Of a stretch of DNA of 64,000 bases, positions 34,208-42,650 are shown piece by piece. The stretch covers positions 2,232,001 to 2,296,000 of the forward strand of contig NZ_CP029194.1 of the NCBI RefSeq assembly GCF_008642375.1, read 5' to 3'. A model generated the notes under the pieces. The model made no database searches and was not told the DNA's origin. It saw only the letters and a program-made list of their open reading frames with translations. The stretch comes from Streptomyces venezuelae. Its GTDB lineage: Bacteria > Actinomycetota > Actinomycetes > Streptomycetales > Streptomycetaceae. Within the stretch, counting starts at the first letter, position 1. Every line of letters starts with the position of its first letter. A program made the translations under genes and the position numbers.

Positions 34208-36667
34208 ATGGCCCGCCGCAGCACGAAGACACCGCCGCCGGACGACGCGTACGAGGAGAGGATCCTCGACATCGACGTCGTCGACGAGATGCAGGGCTCC
34301 TTCCTCGAGTACGCGTACTCGGTGATCTACTCGCGCGCGCTCCCCGACGCCCGCGACGGCATGAAGCCCGTCCAGCGCCGCATCGTCTACCAGATGGGCG
34401 AGATGGGGCTCCGGCCCGACCGGGGGTTCGTCAAGTGCGCCCGCGTCGTCGGCGAGGTGATGGGCAAGCTCCACCCGCACGGCGACGCGTCGATCTACGA
34501 CGCCATGGTCCGCATGGCGCAGCCCTTCTCCATGCGGCTGCCCCTCGTCGACGGCCACGGCAACTTCGGCTCCCTCGGCAACGACGACCCGCCCGCCGCC
34601 ATGCGGTACACGGAGTCGCGCATGGCCCCCGCCGCGCTGCTGATGACCGAGTCCATCGACGAGGACACGGTCGACTTCTCGCCGAACTACGACGGCCAGG
34701 AGCAGGAGCCGGTGGCGCTGCCCGCCGCCTACCCGAACCTGCTGGTCAACGGCGCGTCCGGGATCGCGGTCGGCATGGCGACCAACATGCCGCCGCACAA
34801 CCTCGGCGAGGTGATCGCGGCGGCCCGCCACCTGATCCGCCACCCGGGCGCCGACCTCGAGACCCTGATGCGCTTCGTGCCCGGCCCCGACCTTCCGACC
34901 GGCGGCCGGATCGTCGGCCTGTCCGGCATCAAGGACGCGTACGAGTCGGGCCGCGGCTCCTTCAAGATCCGCGCCACGGCGACCGTGGAGACGGTGACCG
35001 CCCGCCGCAAGGGCATCATCGTGACCGAGCTGCCCTTCACGGTCGGCCCCGAGAAGGTCATCTCCAAGATCAAGGACCTCGTCGGCTCCAAGAAGCTCCA
35101 GGGCATCGCGGACGTCAAGGACCTCACCGACCGCAACCACGGCCTGCGTCTCGTCATCGAGATCAAGAACGGCTTCGTGCCGGAGGCGGTCCTGGAGCAG
35201 CTCTACAAGCTGACGCCGATGGAGGAGTCCTTCGGCATCAACAACGTGGCGCTGGTGGACGGCCAGCCGCTCACGCTCGGCCTCAAGGAGCTCCTGGAGG
35301 TCTACCTCGACCACCGCTTCGAGGTCGTCCGCCGCCGCTCCGAGTTCCGCCGTACCAAGAAGCGCGACCGGCTCCACCTGGTCGACGGCCTTCTCGTCGC
35401 GCTCCTCGACATCGACGAGGTCATCCGGATCATCCGGGAGAGCGAGAACTCCGCCCAGGCCAAGGAGCGCCTGATGGAGCGCTTCTCCCTGAGCGAGATC
35501 CAGACGCAGTACATCCTGGACACCCCGCTACGCCGCCTCACCAAGTTCGACCGCATCGAGCTGGAGACCGAGCGCGACCGGCTCAACGGGGAGATCGACG
35601 AGCTGACCGGGATCCTCGACTCCGACGCGGAGCTGCGGAAGCTGGTCTCGGGGGAACTGGCCGCGGTCGCGAAGAAGTTCGCCACCGACCGGCGGACGGT
35701 CCTGCTCGAATCCGCGGGCGCGCCCGTCGCGGCCGTCCCCCTTGAGGTCGCGGACGACCCGTGCCGCGTGCTGCTCTCCTCGACGGGACTGCTGGCCCGT
35801 ACGGCGACGGCGGAGCTGCCGCCGGCCGACCCGGACGCGCCGCGCACCAAGCACGACCTGATCGTGTCGGCGGTGGCCGCCACCCAGCGCGGCGACGTCG
35901 GCGCGGTGACCTCGGCCGGCCGGCTGCTGCGGATCGCGGTGATCGACCTGCCGCAGCTCCCGGACACCGCGAGCGTCCCCAGCCTCGCCGGCGGCGCGCA
36001 GCTCTCGGAGTTCCTGTCCCTGGAGACGGACGAGTCGGTGGTCTGCCTGACCACGCTCGACGAGTCCTCGCCCGGTCTCGCGCTCGGCACGCTGCAGGGC
36101 GTGGTGAAGCGTGTGGTCCCGGACTACCCGGCGAACAAGGACGAGCTGGAGGTCATCACGCTCAAGGACGGTGACCGGATCGTCGGCGCGACCGAGCTGC
36201 GGTCGGGCGAGGAGGACCTGGTCTTCATCACCTCCGACGCCCAGCTCCTCCGCTACCCGGCCGCGCAGGTACGGCCCCAGGGGCGCCCGGCCGGCGGTAT
36301 GGCGGGCATCAAGCTGACCGAGGGCGCCGAGGTGCTCTCGTTCACGGCCGTGGACCCGGCGGCGGACGCCGTGGTCTTCACCGTCGCGGGTTCCACGGGC
36401 ACCCTCGACGCCTCGGCGGGCACGTCGGCGAAGCTGACCCCCTTCGACCAGTACCCGCGCAAGGGCCGCGCGACGGGCGGTGTCCGCTGCCAGCGGTTCC
36501 TGAAGGGCGAGGACGTCCTGATCCTGGCCTGGGCGGGCGCCACCCCGGCACGGGCCGCGCAGAAGAACGGCACCCCGGCACCACTGCCGGAGGTCGACCC
36601 GCGCCGCGACGGCTCGGGCACGCCGCTCCCCCAGCCGGTGGAGGTGCTGGCGGGCCCGGCGAGCTAG
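34208..36667 (+). CDS. parC: Type IIA topoisomerase subunit A (topoisomerase IV ParC-like)
   Basis: 819 residues. DNA breakage-reunion subunit. [13 protein letters not shown], the [17 protein letters not shown] helix and [11 protein letters not shown] with the catalytic Tyr near 120 are present; the C-terminal ~310 residues form a beta-pinwheel with degenerate repeats. With the B subunit at 42651 it would decatenate daughter chromosomes; the gyrase genes normally sit near oriC. ATG at 34208 with GAAGGAG upstream. Calling it ParC rather than GyrA rests on the neighbouring ParE-like gene and genomic context. Confidence 0.9.
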   Translation: MARRSTKTPPPDDAYEERILDIDVVDEMQGSFLEYAYSVIYSRALPDARDGMKPVQRRIVYQMGEMGLRPDRGFVKCARVVGEVMGKLHPHGDASIYDAMVRMAQPFSMRLPLVDGHGNFGSLGNDDPPAAMRYTESRMAPAALLMTESIDEDTVDFSPNYDGQEQEPVALPAAYPNLLVNGASGIAVGMATNMPPHNLGEVIAAARHLIRHPGADLETLMRFVPGPDLPTGGRIVGLSGIKDAYESGRGSFKIRATATVETVTARRKGIIVTELPFTVGPEKVISKIKDLVGSKKLQGIADVKDLTDRNHGLRLVIEIKNGFVPEAVLEQLYKLTPMEESFGINNVALVDGQPLTLGLKELLEVYLDHRFEVVRRRSEFRRTKKRDRLHLVDGLLVALLDIDEVIRIIRESENSAQAKERLMERFSLSEIQTQYILDTPLRRLTKFDRIELETERDRLNGEIDELTGILDSDAELRKLVSGELAAVAKKFATDRRTVLLESAGAPVAAVPLEVADDPCRVLLSSTGLLARTATAELPPADPDAPRTKHDLIVSAVAATQRGDVGAVTSAGRLLRIAVIDLPQLPDTASVPSLAGGAQLSEFLSLETDESVVCLTTLDESSPGLALGTLQGVVKRVVPDYPANKDELEVITLKDGDRIVGATELRSGEEDLVFITSDAQLLRYPAAQVRPQGRPAGGMAGIKLTEGAEVLSFTAVDPAADAVVFTVAGSTGTLDASAGTSAKLTPFDQYPRKGRATGGVRCQRFLKGEDVLILAWAGATPARAAQKNGTPAPLPEVDPRRDGSGTPLPQPVEVLAGPAS

Positions 36668-36731
36668 GGGGTGTCCGGAAAGTAGCGCCGTCTGCCCGCA
36701 GGCCAGGCGGGGCTTTCCGGACGCCCCCTAG
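36664..36731. terminator. 19-bp hairpin after parC, terminator or MITE-like relic
   Basis: Arms CTAGGGGGTGTCCGGAAAG (36664-36682) and its complement (36713-36731) pair over 19 bp with one G-U, around a 30-base GC-rich loop that itself can pair. The left arm overlaps the parC stop codon. Bidirectional terminator is the simple reading. Confidence 0.7.
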
Positions 36732-36765
36732 GCCCTGTCCGGCGGATCAGGGTCGGACAGGGCCT
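36730..36765. terminator. Terminator after the G3E GTPase gene
   Basis: 11-bp stem AGGCCCTGTCC / GGACAGGGCCT (36730-36740 with 36755-36765), abutting the previous hairpin and overlapping the GTPase stop. Serves the convergent minus-strand gene. Confidence 0.75.
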
Positions 36766-37816
36766 AGCGCTCGTCCGGTTCCTCTTCCGTCTGCTGTACG
36801 TACCGCAGGACGCCCCACATGCTGTGCTCGTCGGGGGCGTCCTGCGGGCCGTTCTGCTCGCATGCGGCGAGCTCCTTGCGCAGCGCGGCGGAGTCGACGC
36901 CGGAGCCGATCAGCACGAGCTGCGTGAGCCGCTCCTCGCCCGCGGGCCACGGCTCGGGATAGAAGCGCAGGAAGCGGCCGACCGCGTGGACCGCGTAGCG
37001 GTTGTCCGGGTCGGCGGCACCGAGGTCCACGAAGCCCTTGATCCGGTACAGGCCCTCGGGCCGCGCGTCCAGGAAGGCCATGAGGCGGCGCGGGTGGAGC
37101 GGGGTCGAGGCGCTCAGGGAGACGGTCTCGTACTCTGCGTGCGGATGCGCGTGGGCCTCGTCCTCGGGGCCGTACAGGATGTCCTCGATGGACATCTGGC
37201 CCTCGATCTCGTCCTCGGGCACCACCCGGTCGAAGAGCAGCTCCGGATCGACCCGCCCGTGCGAGGCGTCGACCACGACGGCCTTCCCGGCGAGCGCGCC
37301 CACCGTCTCGCGTACGGCCGACAGCTCGTCCTCGGAGACCCGGTCCGCCTTGTTGACGACGACGAGGTCGGCGATCGTGAGGTGCCGGTCGGTCTCGGGG
37401 TGGCGCTGCCGGGTCGCCCCGAACTCGGCCGCGTCGACGACCTGGACGAGCCCCCCGTAGACGATCCGCTCGTTCTCGCTGGCGAGCACCATGCGAACGA
37501 GCTCCTGCGGCTCGGCGAGCCCGCTGGCCTCGATCACGATGACGTCGAGCCGGGACTCGGGCCGGGTCAGGACCTCCAGGTACTCGTCGAGCTCGCTCGC
37601 GTCGACCGCGCAGCACAGACACCCGTTGCCGAGCGAGACGGTGGAGCCCACCTGCCCGGCGACGGTCATCGCGTCGATGCCGATGTCCCCGAAGTCGTTG
37701 ACCATGACCCCGATCCGGGTACCCCGGGCGCTCCGCAGCAGATGGTTGAGGAGCGTCGTCTTCCCGGCCCCGAGAAACCCGGCGAGGACGACGACGGGAA
37801 TCTGCTGCGTGCTCAA
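36764..37816 (-). CDS. G3E-family GTPase (CobW/ZNG-type metallochaperone)
   Basis: 350 residues. GTPase with Walker A GFLGAGKTTLL near 12, the metal-binding GCLCCAVD (CxCC) near 67, ESGLA-like EASGLAEP, and NKAD. The His-rich DEAHAHPHAEYE stretch near 225 may add metal binding; CobW C-terminal domain follows. The likely role is delivery of zinc or another metal to client proteins. The start is a TTG at 37816 preceded by GGAGG at eight bases; no in-frame ATG fits the fold. Confidence 0.9.
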   Translation of the reverse strand: MSTQQIPVVVLAGFLGAGKTTLLNHLLRSARGTRIGVMVNDFGDIGIDAMTVAGQVGSTVSLGNGCLCCAVDASELDEYLEVLTRPESRLDVIVIEASGLAEPQELVRMVLASENERIVYGGLVQVVDAAEFGATRQRHPETDRHLTIADLVVVNKADRVSEDELSAVRETVGALAGKAVVVDASHGRVDPELLFDRVVPEDEIEGQMSIEDILYGPEDEAHAHPHAEYETVSLSASTPLHPRRLMAFLDARPEGLYRIKGFVDLGAADPDNRYAVHAVGRFLRFYPEPWPAGEERLTQLVLIGSGVDSAALRKELAACEQNGPQDAPDEHSMWGVLRYVQQTEEEPDER

Positions 37817-37981
37817 GGGTCGTGCCTCCGGTAGCGGGATTCCTTCCCACGGCCGTGGGAAGGCCCCAGGATAGGCGGGATCATCCGGGGGCGTCCGAAT
37901 CCGCCCGAGGGCGGGACGGCCGTCGGTTCGCCCCCGGACCGGTATTTCCGGTCCCGGGGGCCCGCCCCGTACCTTTTCGGC

Positions 37982-39670
37982 ATGAGACCCGCACAGACCA
38001 GCCCCGCGCGGCCCCTCGCGCGCCGTCGGCGGTTCGGGTGGCCCCGGCGGGTGTTCGCGCAGGTCCTGCTGATGCAGCTGGCCATCGCGACCGGGGTGAC
38101 CGTCCTCGCCACCGGTCTCTTCCTCGCCCCGCTCAGCGACCAGCTCGACGACCAGGCCATGCGACGGGCCCTGGCCATCGCCGAGACCACCGCCTCCCCC
38201 GGTCTCGCCGCCGACCTCGTCGGCACCCCGCCCTCCGCGCGGGGCCCGGTGCAGACCGAGGCCGAACGGATCCGGGTGTCCACGGGCGCCGAGTACGTCG
38301 TGGTCATGGACACCCGCGGAGTGCGCTGGTCGCACACCGACCCCGGCCAGATCGGCCGGCGCGTCTCCACCGACCCGAGCGCCGCCCTCTCGGGCCGCGA
38401 GGTGATGGAGATCGACAGCGGCACGCTCGGCCGCTCGGCGCGCGGCAAGGCACCGCTGCGCGACGCCGACGGCAGGATCGTCGGCGCGGTATCCGTCGGC
38501 ATCGAGTACGACAGCGTCCGCGACCGGCTCCTGGCCGCGATCCCCGGTCTCCTCGCGTACGCGGGCGGGGCGCTCGCCGTCGGGGCCCTCGCGGCGTACC
38601 TGATCTCCCGGCGCCTCCAGCGCCAGACGCACGACCTGGCCTTCTCCGACATCTCCGCGCTGCTGGCCGAGCGCGAGGCCATGCTGCACGGCATCCGGGA
38701 GGGTGTCGTCGCCATCGACCGCACCGGCTCCGTGCGGCTCGTGAATGACGAGGCGCAGCGCCTCCTCGGCCTCGGCCCCGAGGCCGCGGGCCGGCCCCTG
38801 GACGAGGTCCTCGGCCAGGGCCGTACCGCCGACGTCCTCGCCGGCCGGGTCACGGGCGAGGACCTCGTCACCGTCCAGGGCCACCGGGTCCTGATCGCCA
38901 ACCGCATGCCCACCGACGACGGCGGCGCCGTGGCGACCCTGCGCGACCGCACCGAGCTGGAGCGGCTCGGGCGCGAGCTGGACTCGACGCGCGGCCTGAT
39001 CGACGCCCTGCGCGCCCAGGACCACGAGCACGCCAACCGGCTGCACACCCTCCTCGGCCTCCTGGAGCTGGACATGCACGAGGAGGCGGTCGAGTTCGTC
39101 ACGGAGGTGGTCGGAGTCCACCGGGCCACCGCCGAGCAGGTCACGGAGAAGGTCCACGACCCGCTGCTCGCCGCGCTCCTGGTCGGCAAGGCGACCGTGG
39201 CCGCCGAGCGCGGGGTGCCCCTGCGGATCTCCCCGGAGTCCCTGCTTCCGGACCGCCTCGTCGACCCCCGCGAGCTGGTCACGGTCGTCGGCAATCTGGT
39301 CGACAACGCGCTGGACGCCGTCGCGGGCACGCCGGGTGCCCAGATCGAGGTCGCGTTCCGCACCGAGGGCCGTACGGTCGTGCTGCGGGTCACCGACAGC
39401 GGCCCCGGCGTGCCCGAGGACCGCCGCGAGATGATCTTCACCGAGGGCTGGTCGACGAAGGAGCCGCCGTCCCACGGCCGGCGCGGGCTCGGCCTCGCCT
39501 TCGTACGCCGCCTGGCCGAGCGCAGGGGCGGCACGGCCCGCGTGGCCGGGGGCCCGGACGGAGGCGCGGAGTTCACCGTCGTCCTCCCGGACGCCCTGAC
39601 CGATCCCGAACCCGATGTTCCCGCCCCCGGAGAGTCCTTCGCAGCCGAGCCGGCCGGGGAGTCGCGATGA
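37982..39670 (+). CDS. CitA/DcuS-type sensor histidine kinase
   Basis: 562 residues. TM1 at about 27-50 (VLLMQLAIATGVTVLATGLFLAPL), an extracytoplasmic sCache-like domain at about 55-180, TM2 at about 183-205, a cytoplasmic PAS domain at about 225-325, then a SpoOB-type dimerisation helix with the His in DHEHANRLHTLLGL and an HATPase (VGNLVDNALDAV, DSGPGVP, GRRGLGLAFVRRL). Membrane sensor of carboxylates by family. No Shine-Dalgarno precedes the ATG at 37982, so it may be leaderless. Overlaps the response regulator (ATGA). Confidence 0.92.
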   Translation: MRPAQTSPARPLARRRRFGWPRRVFAQVLLMQLAIATGVTVLATGLFLAPLSDQLDDQAMRRALAIAETTASPGLAADLVGTPPSARGPVQTEAERIRVSTGAEYVVVMDTRGVRWSHTDPGQIGRRVSTDPSAALSGREVMEIDSGTLGRSARGKAPLRDADGRIVGAVSVGIEYDSVRDRLLAAIPGLLAYAGGALAVGALAAYLISRRLQRQTHDLAFSDISALLAEREAMLHGIREGVVAIDRTGSVRLVNDEAQRLLGLGPEAAGRPLDEVLGQGRTADVLAGRVTGEDLVTVQGHRVLIANRMPTDDGGAVATLRDRTELERLGRELDSTRGLIDALRAQDHEHANRLHTLLGLLELDMHEEAVEFVTEVVGVHRATAEQVTEKVHDPLLAALLVGKATVAAERGVPLRISPESLLPDRLVDPRELVTVVGNLVDNALDAVAGTPGAQIEVAFRTEGRTVVLRVTDSGPGVPEDRREMIFTEGWSTKEPPSHGRRGLGLAFVRRLAERRGGTARVAGGPDGGAEFTVVLPDALTDPEPDVPAPGESFAAEPAGESR

Positions 39671-40359
39671 TCGACGTGCTCGTCGTGGACGACGACGTAC
39701 TCGTGGCGCGGATCAACGCCGCGTACGTCGCCAAGGTCCCGGGCTTCCGGGTGTCCGCCACCGCCCACTCGACCGCCGAGGCACTGGCCGCCCTGGACGC
39801 GCATCCGGTGGACCTGATCCTCATGGACCACTACCTGCCGGACGAGAACGGCCTCGCCGCGGTACGGGAGCTCCGCGCGCGCGGCCACCAGTGCGACGTG
39901 ATCATGGTGACCGCCGCCCGGGACGTCGCCACCGTGCAGGCGGCGATGCGCCACGGCGCCCTCCAGTACCTGGTCAAGCCCTTCAACTTCGCCGGGCTGC
40001 GCTCCAAGCTGGAGGCGTACGCGGCGCTCCGCCGCGCCCTCGGAGGAGCCGGCGGCGAGGCGGAACAGGCCGAGGTCGACCGGATCTTCGGTGTCCTGGC
40101 GGCGGGCACCGTCGCCCCCGACCTGCCGAAGGGGCACTCCCCGACCACGGCCGAGCTGGTCCGGCAGGTCCTGCTCGCCGCCGGCGGCCCGCTCTCCGCG
40201 CAGGAGATCGCCGAGCGGGCCGGTGTGAGCCGCCAGACCGCCCAGCGCTACCTCAAGCTCCTCGAACGCACGGGCCGGGTGAGCCTCTCCCTCCGGTACG
40301 GCGAGACGGGCCGCCCCGAGCATCGCTACGCCTGGACGTCCTCACCGCCCGCCGCCTGA
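39667..40359 (+). CDS. CitB/DcuR-type response regulator
   Basis: 230 residues. Receiver at 1-125 with VDDDVLVARIN, the phospho-Asp in LILMDHYLPDENG (about residue 55), T in MVTAARD and K in LVKPFNF. C-terminal HTH with PLSAQEIAERAGVSRQTAQRYLKLLERTGRV. Partner of the kinase that overlaps it. It converges on the symporter operon 51 bp away, which is its likeliest target; that is inference. Confidence 0.92.
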   Translation: MIDVLVVDDDVLVARINAAYVAKVPGFRVSATAHSTAEALAALDAHPVDLILMDHYLPDENGLAAVRELRARGHQCDVIMVTAARDVATVQAAMRHGALQYLVKPFNFAGLRSKLEAYAALRRALGGAGGEAEQAEVDRIFGVLAAGTVAPDLPKGHSPTTAELVRQVLLAAGGPLSAQEIAERAGVSRQTAQRYLKLLERTGRVSLSLRYGETGRPEHRYAWTSSPPAA

Positions 40360-40410
40360 GCCCGGCTCCGCCCGCTCACGTGGCCCCGCCCGACGCAGCA
40401 GCCCTCCCTC

Positions 40411-42006
40411 TCACGCAGCCCCCGCCCCCGTCAGCGCCCGGACCTCCGTCTCGGCGTGCCGTGCCGCGTCGGGCGGCTCGGCCGAGGTGACCGCACCGAT
40501 CCAGCCCGCGAGGAATCCGAGCGGGATGGAGATCACTCCGGGGTTCTGCAGCGGGAAGACATGGAAGTCGACACCGGGGAACAGCGACTCCGGGCTGCCC
40601 GAGACCACCGGCGACAGCAGGACGAGCAGGACAGCGGGGACGAGCCCGCCGTAGACCGACCAGACCGCGCCCCGGGTGGTGAACTTCCGCCAGAACAGCG
40701 AGTAGAGCAGGACGGGCAGGTTGGCGGAGGCGGCGACCGCGAAGGCGAGGCCGACGAGGAAGGCCACGTTGAGATCGCGGGCGAGCAGCCCGAGGCCGAT
40801 GGCGGCGGCGCCGATCCCGGCGGCCGCGAGCCGCGCCACGGTCACCTCGCTGTACTGCCGCTTCGCGTGCCGGCGGCGCAGCGAGCTGTACAGGTCGTGG
40901 GCGACGGAGGCCGAGGAGGCGAGCGTGATCCCGGCGACGACGGCGAGGATGGTCGCGAACGCGACGGCGGCGACGACGGCGAAGAGCACCGTGCCGCCGG
41001 TGGAGCCCGCGCCGCCGCCGAGGTCCAGGGCGAGCAGCGGGATGGCCGTGTTCCCCGACGCGTTGGAGGCGCGGACCTCGGCCGGCCCGATCAGCGCGGC
41101 CGCGCCGAAGCCGAGCACGATGGTCATCAGGTAGAAGCTGCCGATGAGGCCGATCGACCAGACGACGGAGCGGCGGGCCGCCCTGGCGGTGGGCACGGTG
41201 TAGAAGCGCGACAGGATGTGCGGGAGTCCCGCGGTGCCCAGGACGAGGGCGATGCCGAGGCTGATGAAGTCGAGGCGTGAGGTCCAGTCGCCGCCGTAGC
41301 GCAGCCCGGGGGCGAGGAAGTCCCGTCCGTGACCGCTGCGGTCGGCCGCGGCGGAGAGCAGGCTGTTCACGTCGCCGTGGAAGCGGAGCAGGACGAGGAC
41401 GGTGAGCGTGATCGTCCCCGCCATGAGCAGGACCGCCTTGACGATCTGGATCCAGGTGGTGGCCCGCATGCCGCCGAGCGACACGTAGATCACCATCAGC
41501 GCGCCCACACCGATCACGGTCCAGGAGCGGGCCGCCTCGCTCGTGCCGCCGAGGAGGAGCGCGACGAGGCTGCCGGCCCCGACCATCTGGGCGACGAGGT
41601 ACAGCACGGAGACGGCCACGGAGGACGTTCCGGCGGCGATCCGCACCGGCCGTTCGGCCATCCGCGCGGCGACGACGTCCGCGAGCGTGAACCGCCCGCA
41701 GTTGCGGACCAGTTCCGCGACGAGCAGGAGGACGACCAGCCAGGCGACGAGGAAGCCGACGGAGTACAGCATGCCGTCGTAGCCGTAGAGCGCGATCAGC
41801 CCGGAGATGCCGAGGAAGGAGGCCGCGGACATGTAGTCGCCGGCGATGGCGAAACCGTTCTCCAGAGGAGAGAACAGCCTGCCTCCGGCGTAGAACTCCT
41901 CCGCCGACCCGTGCCGGTTGCGGCTCACCCAGGTGGTGATCCCCAGCGTGACGGCGATGAAGACGCTGAAGAGGACGAGCGCCAGGGTCTGGTGGTCTCC
42001 GGTCAC
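40411..42006 (-). CDS. Sodium:solute symporter, acetate/monocarboxylate type (ActP-like)
   Basis: 531 residues with about 13 membrane segments. Characteristic SSF segments: GRLFSPLENGFAIAGDYMSAASFLGISGLIALYGYDG near 35-75 and RFTLADVVAARM. Pairing with a DUF485 protein is the yjcH-actP arrangement of acetate permeases. GTG at 42006 overlaps the DUF485 stop (GTGA). Imports small carboxylates; the adjacent CitA-like system fits such control. Confidence 0.92.
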   Translation of the reverse strand: MTGDHQTLALVLFSVFIAVTLGITTWVSRNRHGSAEEFYAGGRLFSPLENGFAIAGDYMSAASFLGISGLIALYGYDGMLYSVGFLVAWLVVLLLVAELVRNCGRFTLADVVAARMAERPVRIAAGTSSVAVSVLYLVAQMVGAGSLVALLLGGTSEAARSWTVIGVGALMVIYVSLGGMRATTWIQIVKAVLLMAGTITLTVLVLLRFHGDVNSLLSAAADRSGHGRDFLAPGLRYGGDWTSRLDFISLGIALVLGTAGLPHILSRFYTVPTARAARRSVVWSIGLIGSFYLMTIVLGFGAAALIGPAEVRASNASGNTAIPLLALDLGGGAGSTGGTVLFAVVAAVAFATILAVVAGITLASSASVAHDLYSSLRRRHAKRQYSEVTVARLAAAGIGAAAIGLGLLARDLNVAFLVGLAFAVAASANLPVLLYSLFWRKFTTRGAVWSVYGGLVPAVLLVLLSPVVSGSPESLFPGVDFHVFPLQNPGVISIPLGFLAGWIGAVTSAEPPDAARHAETEVRALTGAGAA

Positions 42007-42428
42007 CGCTGCGCCACCCCTCGGGTCATCTCCTGGGTGTCCCAGCGGAGTTCCAGGGCCGCCCGGTCCCGGCGCAGCCGCGCGTGGCGCGCGTAGGCCC
42101 AGGTCAGGAGGAAGGTGGTGAGGAACTGCCCGAGGCCCGCGACCATCGCCACGTTCACCGCGCCGGCGACGGGCCGCGCCATGAACCCGGGCGCCGCGGT
42201 CGCCGCGACGACGTAGGCGAGGTACCAGAGGAGGAACGCGAGGGCGGCCGGGAAGACGAACCGGCGGTAGCGGCGGCGTACTTCCTGGAAGGCGGGGCTC
42301 CGCTGAACCTCCAGGTAGATCTCCGCGGCGCCGGGTTCGCGCTGCCGCGGCACTGCCGTGTCGTGCCAGGGGTCCTCGATCGGCACTGCCGAGACGTCGG
42401 ACCCCTCCTGCTTGTCCACCTGCTCCAC
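42003..42428 (-). CDS. DUF485 membrane protein
   Basis: 141 residues with two transmembrane helices (VFPAALAFLLWYLAYVVAATAA and NVAMVAGLGQFLTTFLLTWAYA), matching YjcH-like accessory proteins of acetate permease. The GTG at 42428 (VEQVDKQEG) has AAGGAGAG at seven bases; the upstream ATG at 42473 lacks a site. Confidence 0.88.
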   Translation of the reverse strand: MEQVDKQEGSDVSAVPIEDPWHDTAVPRQREPGAAEIYLEVQRSPAFQEVRRRYRRFVFPAALAFLLWYLAYVVAATAAPGFMARPVAGAVNVAMVAGLGQFLTTFLLTWAYARHARLRRDRAALELRWDTQEMTRGVAQR

Positions 42429-42650
42429 CGGCCAACTCTCCTTGTCAGCGAACCGTTTCGGCCGCGTGCCCAAGGATGGACAGAGCGGGAAGATCCCGGA
42501 CTCTTCTCCTCCCCCTCTTCACCCCATCAGGTGACAGTTCTCGTGGTTGGCCTGACCGGACCGTGCTGATATGCGTACCGCACGGCCCGGCCGTTTTCGG
42601 TCACCGGGCATTCGTCTGCGCCGGGCCCGATCCCGCGAGGCCCGCCCGCG

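Noticed and set aside
31286..35377. Very long minus-strand open frame through parC and the M16 pair
   Set aside because: The part beyond 34026 is the antisense of parC and out of frame for the real M16 start; codon bias artefact of high GC. Only the in-frame C-terminal part is a gene (31286-32683).
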